From Streptomyces sp. NBC_00249 (GTDB taxonomy: Bacteria; Actinomycetota; Actinomycetes; Streptomycetales; Streptomycetaceae): DNA of 64,000 nt. A program made the position numbers and the translations under genes. Positions 20,353-29,143 of this stretch are shown piece by piece (position 1 is the first letter of the stretch; every line of letters begins with the position of its first letter). The notes beneath the pieces were generated by a model. It was not told where the DNA came from. It worked only from the letters and a program-made list of their open reading frames with translations, and ran no database searches. The stretch is taken from assembly GCF_026342355.1 (NCBI RefSeq), contig NZ_JAPEMV010000001.1, forward strand, positions 682,001-746,000, in the 5' to 3' direction.

Positions 20353-21482
20353 TGCGGGTGAACGGGCCCACGCAGGATCAGGCCGGGGTGCGTGCGGTGC
20401 TCGGCGCCGCCGAGGCGGCCCTCGGCTCACACCTGTACGACGCGACCGACCTCGGCGGGAGTGCCCGCAGCACCGTCCTGCGGTGCCGGTCGGAGCTCCA
20501 CGGCAGCGTGGTGGTCAAGGCGTACGCGGACGATCCGGCAGCCCTCGGGGCGTTCCCCGCGGAGGCCGCCGGGCTGTCCCTGGGGCTGGCCGGGCCGGCC
20601 CTGCTGGCCGCCGACCCGGGGCATCCGCTGATCGTGATGCGGGACCTGGGCAGCGGGCCGACGCTGGCGGACCTCCTGCTCGGGGCGGACTCCGCGACCG
20701 CGCAGGAGGCACTGCTCGGCTGGAGCCGGGCCCTGGGCGACCTCGCCGCCCGCTCGGTGGCGTACGAAGCCGAGTTCGACGCCGGGGTGGAGCGGTACCG
20801 GCGCGGGCATCCCACCTGGATGGAGGGGATGTCGCAGCTCGGCACGGTGGGCAGGCTGCCGGAGCTGCTGGACCGGGTCGAGGTCGTGGCGCCGCCCGGC
20901 CTCGACGCGGACATCGCCGAGATCCGGGCGCTCGCCGACAGCCCGTACAAGGGGCTGACGCCCGGCGACACCTGCCCCGACAACAGCATGCTCACCGGGG
21001 ACGGCATGCAGCTCCTCGACTTCGAGGGGGCCGGGTACCAGCCGGTCTTCCTGACCGCCGCGTACTGCCGGATGCCCTTCGCCACCTGCTGGTGCGCCTT
21101 CCGGCTCCCGGGGAACATAGGCCGCCGGGCGGAGGCCGCGTTCCGGCGCCGGCTGCTGCCCGTGTATCCGCAGCTCGCCGACGACACGGTCTGGGAGCAC
21201 GGCATGCGCAGGGCGGTCGCCGCCTGGTCCGTGATGACCCTCGGTGCGGTGCGGTACGCGACGGAAGAGGACTATCCGCTGCACAGCACCCGCCGGCCGG
21301 CCCCGATGTCGCGGCAGCTGCTCACCTACCGCTGGCAGAGCCTGCTGCGCGACCTCGAACCGTCCGGTGACCTGCCGGCGTTCGCGGAGCTGCTCCGGGC
21401 CTTGCTGGCGGACCGCTCGGCCCTGTGGCAGCCGGAACCCCTGCCCGCCTTCCCGGCGCTGCTGTCCCGTCCGGCGATGTGA
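20352..21482 (+). CDS. Aminoglycoside/viomycin-phosphotransferase-like kinase
   Basis: This protein of about 376 residues has the APH fold. Its catalytic loop reads TPGDTCPDNSML where the family usually has HGDxxxxN, so Asp and Asn are kept but the His is replaced. The metal-binding DFE follows in LLDFEGAG. Such kinases phosphorylate antibiotics for self-resistance or modify intermediates. It is the last + strand gene of the cluster, translationally coupled to the NTF2-like gene (TGATG; a GTG at 20349 is also possible). I infer self-resistance or a protecting-group step. No exporter gene is visible in the window part of the cluster. Confidence 0.8.
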   Translation: MRVNGPTQDQAGVRAVLGAAEAALGSHLYDATDLGGSARSTVLRCRSELHGSVVVKAYADDPAALGAFPAEAAGLSLGLAGPALLAADPGHPLIVMRDLGSGPTLADLLLGADSATAQEALLGWSRALGDLAARSVAYEAEFDAGVERYRRGHPTWMEGMSQLGTVGRLPELLDRVEVVAPPGLDADIAEIRALADSPYKGLTPGDTCPDNSMLTGDGMQLLDFEGAGYQPVFLTAAYCRMPFATCWCAFRLPGNIGRRAEAAFRRRLLPVYPQLADDTVWEHGMRRAVAAWSVMTLGAVRYATEEDYPLHSTRRPAPMSRQLLTYRWQSLLRDLEPSGDLPAFAELLRALLADRSALWQPEPLPAFPALLSRPAM

Positions 21483-21519
21483 CGGACGTGCCCGGGGAGT
21501 TCCGGGGCCGGGACCGTCG

Positions 21520-22752
21520 TCAGGCGTCGACGGCCTGGTAGAGCGTGGTCCAGAAGTCGTGGATGAGGCGCGCCGAGTCCGGGGTGGACATGCCGACCTG
21601 GGTGAGGAGGATTCCGGTGAGCTGGTGGTCCGGGTCGGCGTAGGCCGTGGTGCCGGTGCCGCCGTCCCAGCCGAACTGGCCGACGGGCGCGTAGTCGCCG
21701 CGGTGGGTGCGCACCGCCATCCCGAAGCCCCAGCCGCCCTGCTGTCCCTGGCCGACCGTGAGGTGGGCGATGTTCCGGTACATGGTGTCCCGGGCGGCCT
21801 GTTGCCCGGGCGTGAGGCGGTTGGTGGTCATCAGTTCGACGGCGGTCCTGGACAGGATGCGTTCGCCGTCGTGCGTGCCGTGGTTGAGCAGCATCCGGAA
21901 GTAGGCGTGGTAGTCGTCGGCGGTGGAGACCAGTCCGCCGCCGGCTCCCTGGAACGCCGGAGGCCTGCTGCTCCGTCCGCCTTCCGCCTCGTCCCACACG
22001 AGGAACTCCCCGGTCTGCGGGTCGGGCCCGTAGAGGGGCGGCAGCCGGTCGATCTTCGCGGCGGGTACGTGGAATCCGGTGTCCTTCATCCCCAGCGGGT
22101 CGAGGATCCGTTCGCGCAGGAACGTCTCCAGCGGCCGGCCCGCGACCCTGGCGACGAGCACGCCGAGCACTTCGCTGCTGAGGTCGTACTGCCACCGTTC
22201 TCCGGGCTGGTACGACAGCGGCAGCTCGCCGAGGCGGCGCATCCACTCGTCCGGGTCGGGCGCGGGCCCGGAGGCCACGCTGTAGTCGAGGCGCTCGAAG
22301 GTCGCCGCCCTGATCGGGGAGGCCATCAGCGTGAAGTCCATGCCGAGCCCGAACGTGGAGGTGAGCAGGTCCCGTACGGTGATCGGCCGTTGTGCGGGCA
22401 CCGTGTCCTCCAGCGGGCCGTCGGGCCGCTTCAGTACCCGGCGGTCGGCGAGTTCGGGCAGCCACGGGTCCACCGGCTCGTCGAGGCGAAGCCTGCACTC
22501 GTCGAGCAGGATCATCGCCGCCGCCGTCGTGACCGGTTTGGACGTGGAAGCCATCCGGAAGATCGTGTCCCGGCGCATCGGCGCGCCGCCGTCATGACGC
22601 ATCGTCCCGATTTCCTCGACGTGCGTCTGCCCGCCGCGGCTGACCAGGGCAACCAGGCCGGGGATCTTCTTGGACTCGACATGCCCTGCCAGCACTTCGC
22701 GCAGCCTGCGCAGTCCGGCTTCGGAGAAGCCGTTGTCGTTCGTGCCCATCAT
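21520..22752 (-). CDS. Serine hydrolase of the beta-lactamase/PBP4* fold
   Basis: This 410-residue serine hydrolase has the SxxK nucleophile in FRMASTSKPVT (near residue 70) and a Tyr motif YDLSSEVLG near 195. FGWDGGTGT occupies the place of the KTG box. No signal peptide is evident, so it is probably cytoplasmic, like EstB-type esterases. It ends 38 bp from the end of the phosphotransferase gene, convergent with it. GGAG lies just upstream of two adjacent ATG codons. A MerR gene is divergent and probably regulates it. PBP-type peptide cyclases share this fold, so a role in the neighbouring TE-less NRPS pathway is possible but not shown. Confidence 0.87.
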   Translation of the reverse strand: MMGTNDNGFSEAGLRRLREVLAGHVESKKIPGLVALVSRGGQTHVEEIGTMRHDGGAPMRRDTIFRMASTSKPVTTAAAMILLDECRLRLDEPVDPWLPELADRRVLKRPDGPLEDTVPAQRPITVRDLLTSTFGLGMDFTLMASPIRAATFERLDYSVASGPAPDPDEWMRRLGELPLSYQPGERWQYDLSSEVLGVLVARVAGRPLETFLRERILDPLGMKDTGFHVPAAKIDRLPPLYGPDPQTGEFLVWDEAEGGRSSRPPAFQGAGGGLVSTADDYHAYFRMLLNHGTHDGERILSRTAVELMTTNRLTPGQQAARDTMYRNIAHLTVGQGQQGGWGFGMAVRTHRGDYAPVGQFGWDGGTGTTAYADPDHQLTGILLTQVGMSTPDSARLIHDFWTTLYQAVDA

Positions 22753-22825
22753 GAATCTCCTTGTTCACAGCGTCAGTTCCGGCTGGGATCCGTCGAACCA
22801 GGGCCGGTGAGATGAGCGTGCACCC

Positions 22826-22844
22826 TGACCCAAGGTCAAGGTCA
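22826..22844 (-). promoter_or_regulatory. Candidate MerR operator/promoter
   Basis: An inverted repeat TGACC-N9-GGTCA spans exactly 19 bp in the divergent gap. On the minus strand it begins with a -35-like TTGACC. MerR-family proteins typically bind such dyads within a stretched 19-bp spacer. The -10 element is weak by eye. Confidence 0.45.
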
Positions 22845-22971
22845 ACTGCCTCGGCCGTCCCGGGGTGATCGGCGCGAACGGACGCGCGCTAGTCTCGCCC
22901 TGTGATCGCACGCAGTCCGTACCTCGCAGCCGCAGCCCCCTACGCCCGTGCCCTCAAGGTGCGTTGAGCCG

Positions 22972-23748
22972 ATGACGGGTGGGCTGACGATCAGTCAGGC
23001 GGCGGCGTTCGTCGGCGTCACGGTCAAGACCGTGCGGCACTATCACCGACTCGGCCTGACCGCCGAGCCGCAACGGGACGGTTCCGGCTACCGGCGTTAC
23101 GGGTCGGCCGACCTCCTCCGGCTGGTCCAGGTCCGGACCCTGGCCGGCGCCGGGGTGCCGTTGGCCGAGATCGGCGAGCTGCTCGACGCCGGACCCGAGC
23201 GGTTCGCCGCCGCCCTGGACGACGTCCACCGTCGGCTCACCGGCCAGATCGAGGACCTGATCGCGCGCCGCGACACGCTGCACCGGCTCGCCCAGGGCGA
23301 CCGGGCCCTGCTGCCCGACCGGGCCTGCGCGGTCCTGGACCGGCTCACCGGTCTCGGTTTCGGCCCCGACTACGTGGCCACGCAACGGGAGGCCCTGGTG
23401 CTGGCCCGTGCCCTGGTCCCGGAGGTCTTCGACGCCTTCCTGACCCGGCTCGAACACGGGCTGGACGACCCCGAGTTCGTCGAACTGACCAAGCGCGGCC
23501 TCGAGGCGGCGGCCTGGCATCCCGACGATCCGCGGATCGAGGAGCTGGCCGCCGCGCTCGCCGGCCGACTGCTGGCCGACGGCACGCTGCCGGCGGCGCC
23601 GACCGGCTCTCGGAGCCGGTCCGACGCCGCCGCCCGGTACGGCCTGGTCAACCACCACCGCGAAGACCAGGAGCCGTCCATCGCCCGGCTGAACACACTG
23701 GTCGAAGCGAAGCTGCGCGCGGCCGGCATCGACATCCCGCATCGGTGA
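22972..23748 (+). CDS. MerR-family transcriptional regulator
   Basis: The N-terminal winged helix reads LTISQAAAFVGVTVKTVRHYHRLGL and continues GYRRYGSADLLRLVQVRTLAGAGVPLAEI, the standard MerR pattern. The remaining 170 residues are a helical effector domain without an obvious metal-binding Cys cluster. The gene is divergent from the serine hydrolase, with a 19-bp dyad between them, so local regulation is likely. ATG 22972 sits right before the HTH; a GTG at 22948 would add 8 residues. Confidence 0.9.
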   Translation: MTGGLTISQAAAFVGVTVKTVRHYHRLGLTAEPQRDGSGYRRYGSADLLRLVQVRTLAGAGVPLAEIGELLDAGPERFAAALDDVHRRLTGQIEDLIARRDTLHRLAQGDRALLPDRACAVLDRLTGLGFGPDYVATQREALVLARALVPEVFDAFLTRLEHGLDDPEFVELTKRGLEAAAWHPDDPRIEELAAALAGRLLADGTLPAAPTGSRSRSDAAARYGLVNHHREDQEPSIARLNTLVEAKLRAAGIDIPHR

Positions 23749-23769
23749 CGGCCGCCGCTTCCCCGTGAC

Positions 23770-24327
23770 TCAGCGCTTGAGCGTGAAGGTGAAGTCACCC
23801 CGGAGCTTGCCGCTCAGACGGACCGCCGACACGAGGTTCCCGTCGGCGAGCAGCCGCTCCGACTCCGCTCGCGAAAGGCCGAGACCCTCGGCGACGATCC
23901 GCAACCGTCGCACCGGGATCCGCACCGGGAAACGCACCGAGACCTCGATCGCCTCACCCTCGGACTGATCGGGCCGGTCCGACCCGTCAGTCTCGAGAGT
24001 CCAGGCGTCGTCCCAGTCGAGGGCGATGCGGTTGCGGCGCCGTACGACCGGGTCCTGGAGCAGCTCGGCCGCCAGGCCGGGGTCGTTGTCGTGCAGCCGG
24101 TTCAGGAACTCGGGCCGTACGGAACGCACGTTCACCCGCTCCAGGACCGTGATCTTGGTGGTGTCCCCGCACACGGCACACAGGGCGAGGAGCCAGGCGT
24201 CGAGGAGCTTGTGGTTGGCGTTGACGCGGAATTTGCCGTGCGCCCGGAAGCGCCCGGAGGGACACCTGTGGCAACGGCGGAGAACGACAGGCAGGCAGGT
24301 GGGCACGACCACCCAGGTTTTGGACAC
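23770..24327 (-). CDS. DUF1062 family protein
   Basis: The 185-residue protein matches the DUF1062 pattern. It has a zinc-ribbon-like start CHRCPSGRFRAHGKFRVNANHKLLDAWLLALC followed by CAVCGDTTKI, then VRPEFLNRLHDNDPGLAAELL, and a C-terminal helix-rich region ending in a basic strand. The function of the family is unknown; the four Cys suggest metal binding. The gene stands alone on the minus strand, convergent with the MerR gene. The 223 bp before it show no clear further gene. Confidence 0.85.
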   Translation of the reverse strand: MSKTWVVVPTCLPVVLRRCHRCPSGRFRAHGKFRVNANHKLLDAWLLALCAVCGDTTKITVLERVNVRSVRPEFLNRLHDNDPGLAAELLQDPVVRRRNRIALDWDDAWTLETDGSDRPDQSEGEAIEVSVRFPVRIPVRRLRIVAEGLGLSRAESERLLADGNLVSAVRLSGKLRGDFTFTLKR

Positions 24328-24550
24328 AGAAATACACCGGTCCCAGTGAGAAGACCGCAGCGAAAAGGAGCACGGCGCACAGGTGCGACGCGCGACGGTT
24401 CAGCGCTCGGGGGGTCTCACTTGGTGTACAACGGCACGTCCTTGCCGGGGCGACTGCGGGCGGGAGCACGTTAACGGCACACGGGAGCGCGGCTCCACTC
24501 ATTTTCCGAGCCGGGCACCTGACGGCGGTCGGCTCGTACGTCCCGGTGGG

Positions 24551-25285
24551 TCACTGCGCACTCGCGGCAGGACGGACGACGATCTCGTTGACGTCGACCC
24601 CGGCCGGCTGGGCGACGGCATACGCGATGGCCTCGGCGACGGCGGACGCCGGCAGCGCCACGGCGCGGTAGGCCTTCATGGCCTCCCTCGCGGCGGGATC
24701 GGAGATCCCCTCGGCGAGCTCGGACTCGGTCACGCCCGGAGAAACCAGAGTGACCCGGACGGAGCCGTCCGACTCCTGGCGCAGCCCTTCGGACAGGGCG
24801 CGGACGGCGAACTTGGTGGCGCAGTAGACGGCCGCGGTGGGCGACACCTCGTACGCACCCACGGAGGCGACGTTCACGAAGTGCCCGCCGCCCTGGGCAC
24901 GCATCACGGGCAGGGCGGCGGCGATCCCGTGCAGTACGCCCCGCACGTTCACGTCGATCATCCGGTCCCACTCGTCGACCTTCAGCGCGTCCAGCGGCGA
25001 GAGCGGCATCACCCCGGCGTTGTTGACCATCACGTCCATGCGGCCGTAGTGCTCCCGGGCGGCGGCGACGAAGGCCCGTACATCGGCGGCGTCCGTGACG
25101 TCGAGCCGTTGGAAGGCCGCGGTGCCACCTGCCCCGCCGATCTCCCGGCTCAGCGCATCGAGCCGACCGGTGCGCCGCGCGCCCAGGAACAACCGGTGGC
25201 CATCGGCTGCGAGCCGCCGTGCGGTCGCCTCCCCGATCCCGCTGCTGGCTCCGGTGACGGCCACGACCTTGGCTTCGTTCCTCAT
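24551..25285 (-). CDS. Short-chain dehydrogenase/reductase
   Basis: This 244-residue classical SDR has the cofactor motif TGASSGIGEATARRLA and then NNAGV. The Ser is in VNVASVGAYEV and the catalytic YxxxK is in AVYCATKFAVRAL. An Arg after the first strand (GARRTGR) suggests NADP(H). The substrate is not evident. It is divergent from an MmyB-like regulator, an arrangement common in actinomycetes and suggesting that regulator controls it. The start is the ATG at 25285, 123 bp from the divergent start. Confidence 0.93.
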   Translation of the reverse strand: MRNEAKVVAVTGASSGIGEATARRLAADGHRLFLGARRTGRLDALSREIGGAGGTAAFQRLDVTDAADVRAFVAAAREHYGRMDVMVNNAGVMPLSPLDALKVDEWDRMIDVNVRGVLHGIAAALPVMRAQGGGHFVNVASVGAYEVSPTAAVYCATKFAVRALSEGLRQESDGSVRVTLVSPGVTESELAEGISDPAAREAMKAYRAVALPASAVAEAIAYAVAQPAGVDVNEIVVRPAASAQ

Positions 25286-25396
25286 ACCTGCCCCACTCCT
25301 CGTTCGAGACGGACGACTCCGCCCGACCGAGTCTGTGCAAGCGGCAGCCGGCCAACCAGGACGCACCACACCCAGGCAGCGCTCCTCCCCACCCCC

Positions 25397-25402
25397 TAGC
25401 CT
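25397..25402 (+). promoter_or_regulatory. -10 box TAGCCT, probable leaderless transcript
   Basis: TAGCCT lies 6 nt before ATG 25409, so transcription should start at or next to the start codon of the XRE gene. No ribosome binding site is visible. Confidence 0.5.
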
Positions 25403-25408
25403 GTGGCC

Positions 25409-26179
25409 ATGACCATGACCGGCAATCTCCTCGGAGAGTTCCTCCGCGCGCGCAGGGCGGCCCTGGGGCCGCAGGACGTCGGCATGGTGAGCCACGGCGT
25501 ACGCAGGGTCGCCGGCCTGCGCCGCGAAGAGGTCGCCGACCTGGCCGGAGTGAACGCCGACTACTACGCCCGGCTGGAGCAGGGCCGCGAACGCCATCCC
25601 TCGCCCCACGTCCTCGACGCCCTCGGCCGGGCCCTGCGGCTGGCTCCCGACACCCACGCCCACCTGCACCGCCTGGCCGGCACACCCCCGGCCGACCGGC
25701 CGGCCACCGCCCGGATCAGCCCGGACCTCCGCCGGCTCCTGGACGGCTTCTCGGACGCCCCGGCGTTCGTCATCAACGCCACCCTGGACGTCCTGGCGGC
25801 CAACCCCCGCGCCGAGGCTCTGCATTCACCCTTCGCACCGGCCGACAACCTGGCGCGGATGGTCTTCCTCGACCCGGCGGGCCGGCACTTCTACACCGAC
25901 TGGACGTCCACGGCCCGGGCCACCGCGGCCCACCTGCGGCAGACCTCCGGCATCACGCCGGACGACCCTCGCCTGCGGTCCCTCGTCCGCACCCTGACCG
26001 CACACAGCCCGGGCTTCGCCCGCCTGTGGGCCACCCACGACGTCCTGGGCAAGACCCAGGACACCAAGCACCTGCACCACCCGTCGGCCGGCCCCCTGAC
26101 CGTGACCTACCAGTCCTTCGACGTCCGCGCCGCCCCGGGCCAACAACTCATCGTGTACCAACCCGCCCCAGCCCGGTGA
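25409..26179 (+). CDS. XRE-family regulator with MmyB-like ligand domain
   Basis: The product is about 256 residues. The N-terminal HTH reads LGEFLRARRAALGPQDV...VAGLRREEVADLAGVNADYYARLEQGR, typical of MmyB-like regulators. A PAS-like ligand domain follows (APAFVINATLDVLAANPRAEAL, ARMVFLDPAGRHFYTDW). Family members are thought to sense small hydrophobic ligands and control a neighbouring oxidoreductase, here the divergent SDR. Its 3' end overlaps the SARP gene by 32 nt, tail to tail. Confidence 0.9.
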   Translation: MTMTGNLLGEFLRARRAALGPQDVGMVSHGVRRVAGLRREEVADLAGVNADYYARLEQGRERHPSPHVLDALGRALRLAPDTHAHLHRLAGTPPADRPATARISPDLRRLLDGFSDAPAFVINATLDVLAANPRAEALHSPFAPADNLARMVFLDPAGRHFYTDWTSTARATAAHLRQTSGITPDDPRLRSLVRTLTAHSPGFARLWATHDVLGKTQDTKHLHHPSAGPLTVTYQSFDVRAAPGQQLIVYQPAPAR

Positions 26180-29063
26180 GGAAGGCGCGGATCTCGTCGG
26201 CCTCGGGGACGGCGAGGGCGGTGTAGAGGTCAAGGGCCTGTCGGGCGTGGTCGTGGGCGAGGTCGATGCGGCCGAGGTCGCGGTGGACGTGCGCCAGGCC
26301 GTCATGGGCACGGGCCTGCTCGGGGCGGTAGCTGAACTCGCGGGCGAGGGTCAGCGCGCTGTCGTGTTCGGCCGCGGCCCGGGCGAGGTCGCCCATGGAC
26401 CGGGCGGCTTCCGCGAGGGCGTTGAGCGACTCGGCCTCGTCTCCGGGGAAGTCGAACCTGCGGCTCAGCTCCAGGGCCTGGTGGTGATGGCGCCGGGCCT
26501 CGTCGTGGCGGCCTTGTCGTTGGTACAGCAGCCCGATGTTGTTCAGCACGACGGTCTCGCCGATGCGCGACCCCGTCTCCCGGTACGCGAGCAGCGATTG
26601 GCGGTGGTGCTCGTGGGCCTCCTCGTACCGTCCTCGGCCCCCGTGGATGATGCCGAGGTCGGTCAGGCATCTGGCTTCGCCACCGCGGTCGCCGAGCTCC
26701 CGGAAGAGCGCGAGCGACTGCGCGCAGTGGTCGTGGGCCTGGTCGTACTCCCGCCGCCGCCTGAAGACGGAGCTGAGGGCCTGCAGTGCGCCGGCCGCGA
26801 CCCCCTGGTCGCCGGTCCCGCGCGCGAGGTCCAGGGCGTGCCGGTAGTGCTCGGCCGCTTGCTCGTAGGCGCCGTGCCACCAGAAGTGCACCTGGCCGAG
26901 ATCGATGAGCGTGCGGGCTTCGGCGGCCGTGTCGCCGCTCCGGCGGGCGGCTCGTAGTGCCAGGCCGCAGAGAACCAGCGCGTCGGCCTGGTGGGCGTGG
27001 CCCAGCAGGTAGCGGTGCAAGGTGGCCGCCAGTTGGCCGGCGTGCGGGAGCCAGTCGTGCTCGGCCGCGTACTGGGCGGACGCCATGAGGTTCGCGCGTT
27101 CGCCGTCCAGCCAGGCGATCGCCTCGGCCTCGTCCCGCGGGGGCGAGGCCGGGGTGTCCGGCGCGGGGATGCGCGGCCTGCGGTTCTTGCCCTCGGGGTA
27201 GAGGTGGTCGATGGCCGCGCACGCCGTGTGGAGATAGTGGTGGAACAGTCGGTCGAGGGCCTCGCGCTGGGCGCTGGGGGGCTCCTCCGCGGCCGCGGTG
27301 GCGAGGGCGTGTTCGCGCAGCAGGTCGTGGAAGGTGTAGCGGCCGAGCCGGCGCTGGGTCAGGACATGGGCGTCCAGGAGGTCTTCCAGGAGCATCTCGG
27401 CCTCCTCGAGCGGGAGGCCGGTCAGCGCGGATGCCGCCTCGGGGCTGATGTCACGGCCCGGCTGGAGCCCCAGGAGCCGGAACATGCGTTGCTGATCCGG
27501 AGTCAGCTGCTCGTAGGACAGGGTGAACGCCGCTGCCACTCCACGCTCCGAGGTGGCCAGCTCGGAGAGTCTGCGGCGCTGGTCGCGGAGCCGGTCGGCC
27601 AGGTAGGCGACGGTCCAGCGGGGGCGATGGTGCAGGCGGGCGGCGGCGATGCGGACGGCCAGGGGCAGGAACCCGCACAACTGCAGGACATCGAGGACGG
27701 CCAGGGGTTCGGCGGCCGCCCGTTCGCCGACGATCGCCGTGAACAGCTCCACGGCGTCCGCGGCGGGCAGTACGTCCAAGGACAGGGCCTGTGCCCCGTC
27801 CAGGTCGGTCAGCCGTCGGCGGCTGGTGATCAGGACGAGGGCGCGGGAGGTTCCGGGCAGCAACTGGCGTACCTGGTCGGCGCCGAGGGCGTTGTCCAGT
27901 ACGGCCAGCACGCGCCGGCCGGAGAGTTCGGACCGCCACAGCGCGGCGCGCTCGGCGAGCGACGCGGGTATCTGCTGGGCGGGAACGCCTAGTTGACCCA
28001 GAAGGACTTCGAGCGCGGCACCGGCGTCGAGCGGCGCCTGGCCGGCGGTGTGCGCCTGCAGGTCGATGAACAGCTGTCCGTCCGGGAAGTGGTCCGCGAG
28101 GCGGTGTCCCGCGTGGACCGCGAGGGTCGTCTTGCCGACGCCGGCCATCCCGTCGATCGCCGAGATCGTCACGACGCCGCCGTTGCTGCCCGACCACAGG
28201 CGGATCAGGCCGTCGAGCTCGTCTTCGCGTCCGGTGAAGTCCGGGACGTCGTAGGGCAGGAAGTTGATCCCCTGCGGCTTCGCCGGCGCGGTGACCGGCG
28301 GCTCCGGCGCGGTGACCGGCGGCCGCAGGTCGGGGGCGTCCCGCAGGATGTCCTGCTCGAGCTTGCCGAACGCGTGGCCGGGGTCCAGCCCCTGCTGTTC
28401 GGCCAGGGTCGCCCGGAAGGTTCTTGCCACGTCCAGCGCGTCGGTCTGGCGTCCGGCGCGGTGCAGGGCGAGCATCAGCTGGCAGCAGAGCCGTTCCCGC
28501 AAGGGGTTGGCGGCCGCGTGGACGGAGAGTTCGTCGATGAGGTCCTCGTGCCGCCCCCGGGCAAGTTCCAGCTCGGCCAGGCGCTCGACGGCGGTCAGCA
28601 GCTGCCCGTTCAGCCGTGCTCTGGCGCTCTGGACGTAAGGGGCGGTGATGCCGGCCAGCGGCTCTCCCCGCCACAGCGCCAGCGCGGCACGTATCTGGTC
28701 CGCGGTGTCCCCCGGGTCGTCGGAGACGGCCGTCGCCTTGGCGATCAGGCTGGTGAACTCGTCCAGATCGAGTTGTCCCGGCTCGGGGGTGATGACGTAC
28801 CCGGCCGGCCGCGTGGCCAGCATCCCGTCGGCTTCCGAAGCGCGCAGCATCCGTCGGATCGCGGCGATCGTGGTCTGGATCTGCGCGCGGGCGGAATCCG
28901 GCGGCAGCGGCCCCCACATCGCGTCGATCAGGCGGTCCGTACTGATCGCGACCCCGGCGTTCAGCAGCAGGTAGGCGAGCACCGCGCGATGACGGGGCGC
29001 CAGGCCGGGCGCATCCGAACCGGGAGCCACGGCCTCCACCGGGCCTAGGATCGTGAACCGCAT
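26148..29063 (-). CDS. SARP/AfsR-like regulator (HTH-BTAD-NB-ARC-TPR)
   Basis: This 971-residue regulator starts MRFTILGPVEA, the OmpR-like DNA-binding domain (about 1-90). A bacterial transcriptional activation domain follows (about 95-240). An NB-ARC ATPase has Walker A in GMAGVGKTTLAVHAG (near 310). A long tetratricopeptide region (about 600-960) shows repeats such as EQAAEHYRHALDLARGTGDQ and EEAHEHHRQSLLAYRETG. Such proteins activate antibiotic clusters or act globally like AfsR. It lies 5 kb from the NRPS cluster, so it could be a cluster regulator, but intervening unrelated genes make this uncertain. ATG 29063 begins the conserved domain; an upstream in-frame ATG at 29120 would add a non-conserved tail. 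Confidence 0.93.
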   Translation of the reverse strand: MRFTILGPVEAVAPGSDAPGLAPRHRAVLAYLLLNAGVAISTDRLIDAMWGPLPPDSARAQIQTTIAAIRRMLRASEADGMLATRPAGYVITPEPGQLDLDEFTSLIAKATAVSDDPGDTADQIRAALALWRGEPLAGITAPYVQSARARLNGQLLTAVERLAELELARGRHEDLIDELSVHAAANPLRERLCCQLMLALHRAGRQTDALDVARTFRATLAEQQGLDPGHAFGKLEQDILRDAPDLRPPVTAPEPPVTAPAKPQGINFLPYDVPDFTGREDELDGLIRLWSGSNGGVVTISAIDGMAGVGKTTLAVHAGHRLADHFPDGQLFIDLQAHTAGQAPLDAGAALEVLLGQLGVPAQQIPASLAERAALWRSELSGRRVLAVLDNALGADQVRQLLPGTSRALVLITSRRRLTDLDGAQALSLDVLPAADAVELFTAIVGERAAAEPLAVLDVLQLCGFLPLAVRIAAARLHHRPRWTVAYLADRLRDQRRRLSELATSERGVAAAFTLSYEQLTPDQQRMFRLLGLQPGRDISPEAASALTGLPLEEAEMLLEDLLDAHVLTQRRLGRYTFHDLLREHALATAAAEEPPSAQREALDRLFHHYLHTACAAIDHLYPEGKNRRPRIPAPDTPASPPRDEAEAIAWLDGERANLMASAQYAAEHDWLPHAGQLAATLHRYLLGHAHQADALVLCGLALRAARRSGDTAAEARTLIDLGQVHFWWHGAYEQAAEHYRHALDLARGTGDQGVAAGALQALSSVFRRRREYDQAHDHCAQSLALFRELGDRGGEARCLTDLGIIHGGRGRYEEAHEHHRQSLLAYRETGSRIGETVVLNNIGLLYQRQGRHDEARRHHHQALELSRRFDFPGDEAESLNALAEAARSMGDLARAAAEHDSALTLAREFSYRPEQARAHDGLAHVHRDLGRIDLAHDHARQALDLYTALAVPEADEIRAFLTGLGRVGTR

Positions 29064-29143
29064 GCCGTCACTCCAGGGGTCACCAGTGCGTGCATCGAAG
29101 AAGCATCGCGAATGTATCAAGATCGACCTGCATGGTTACCGGC

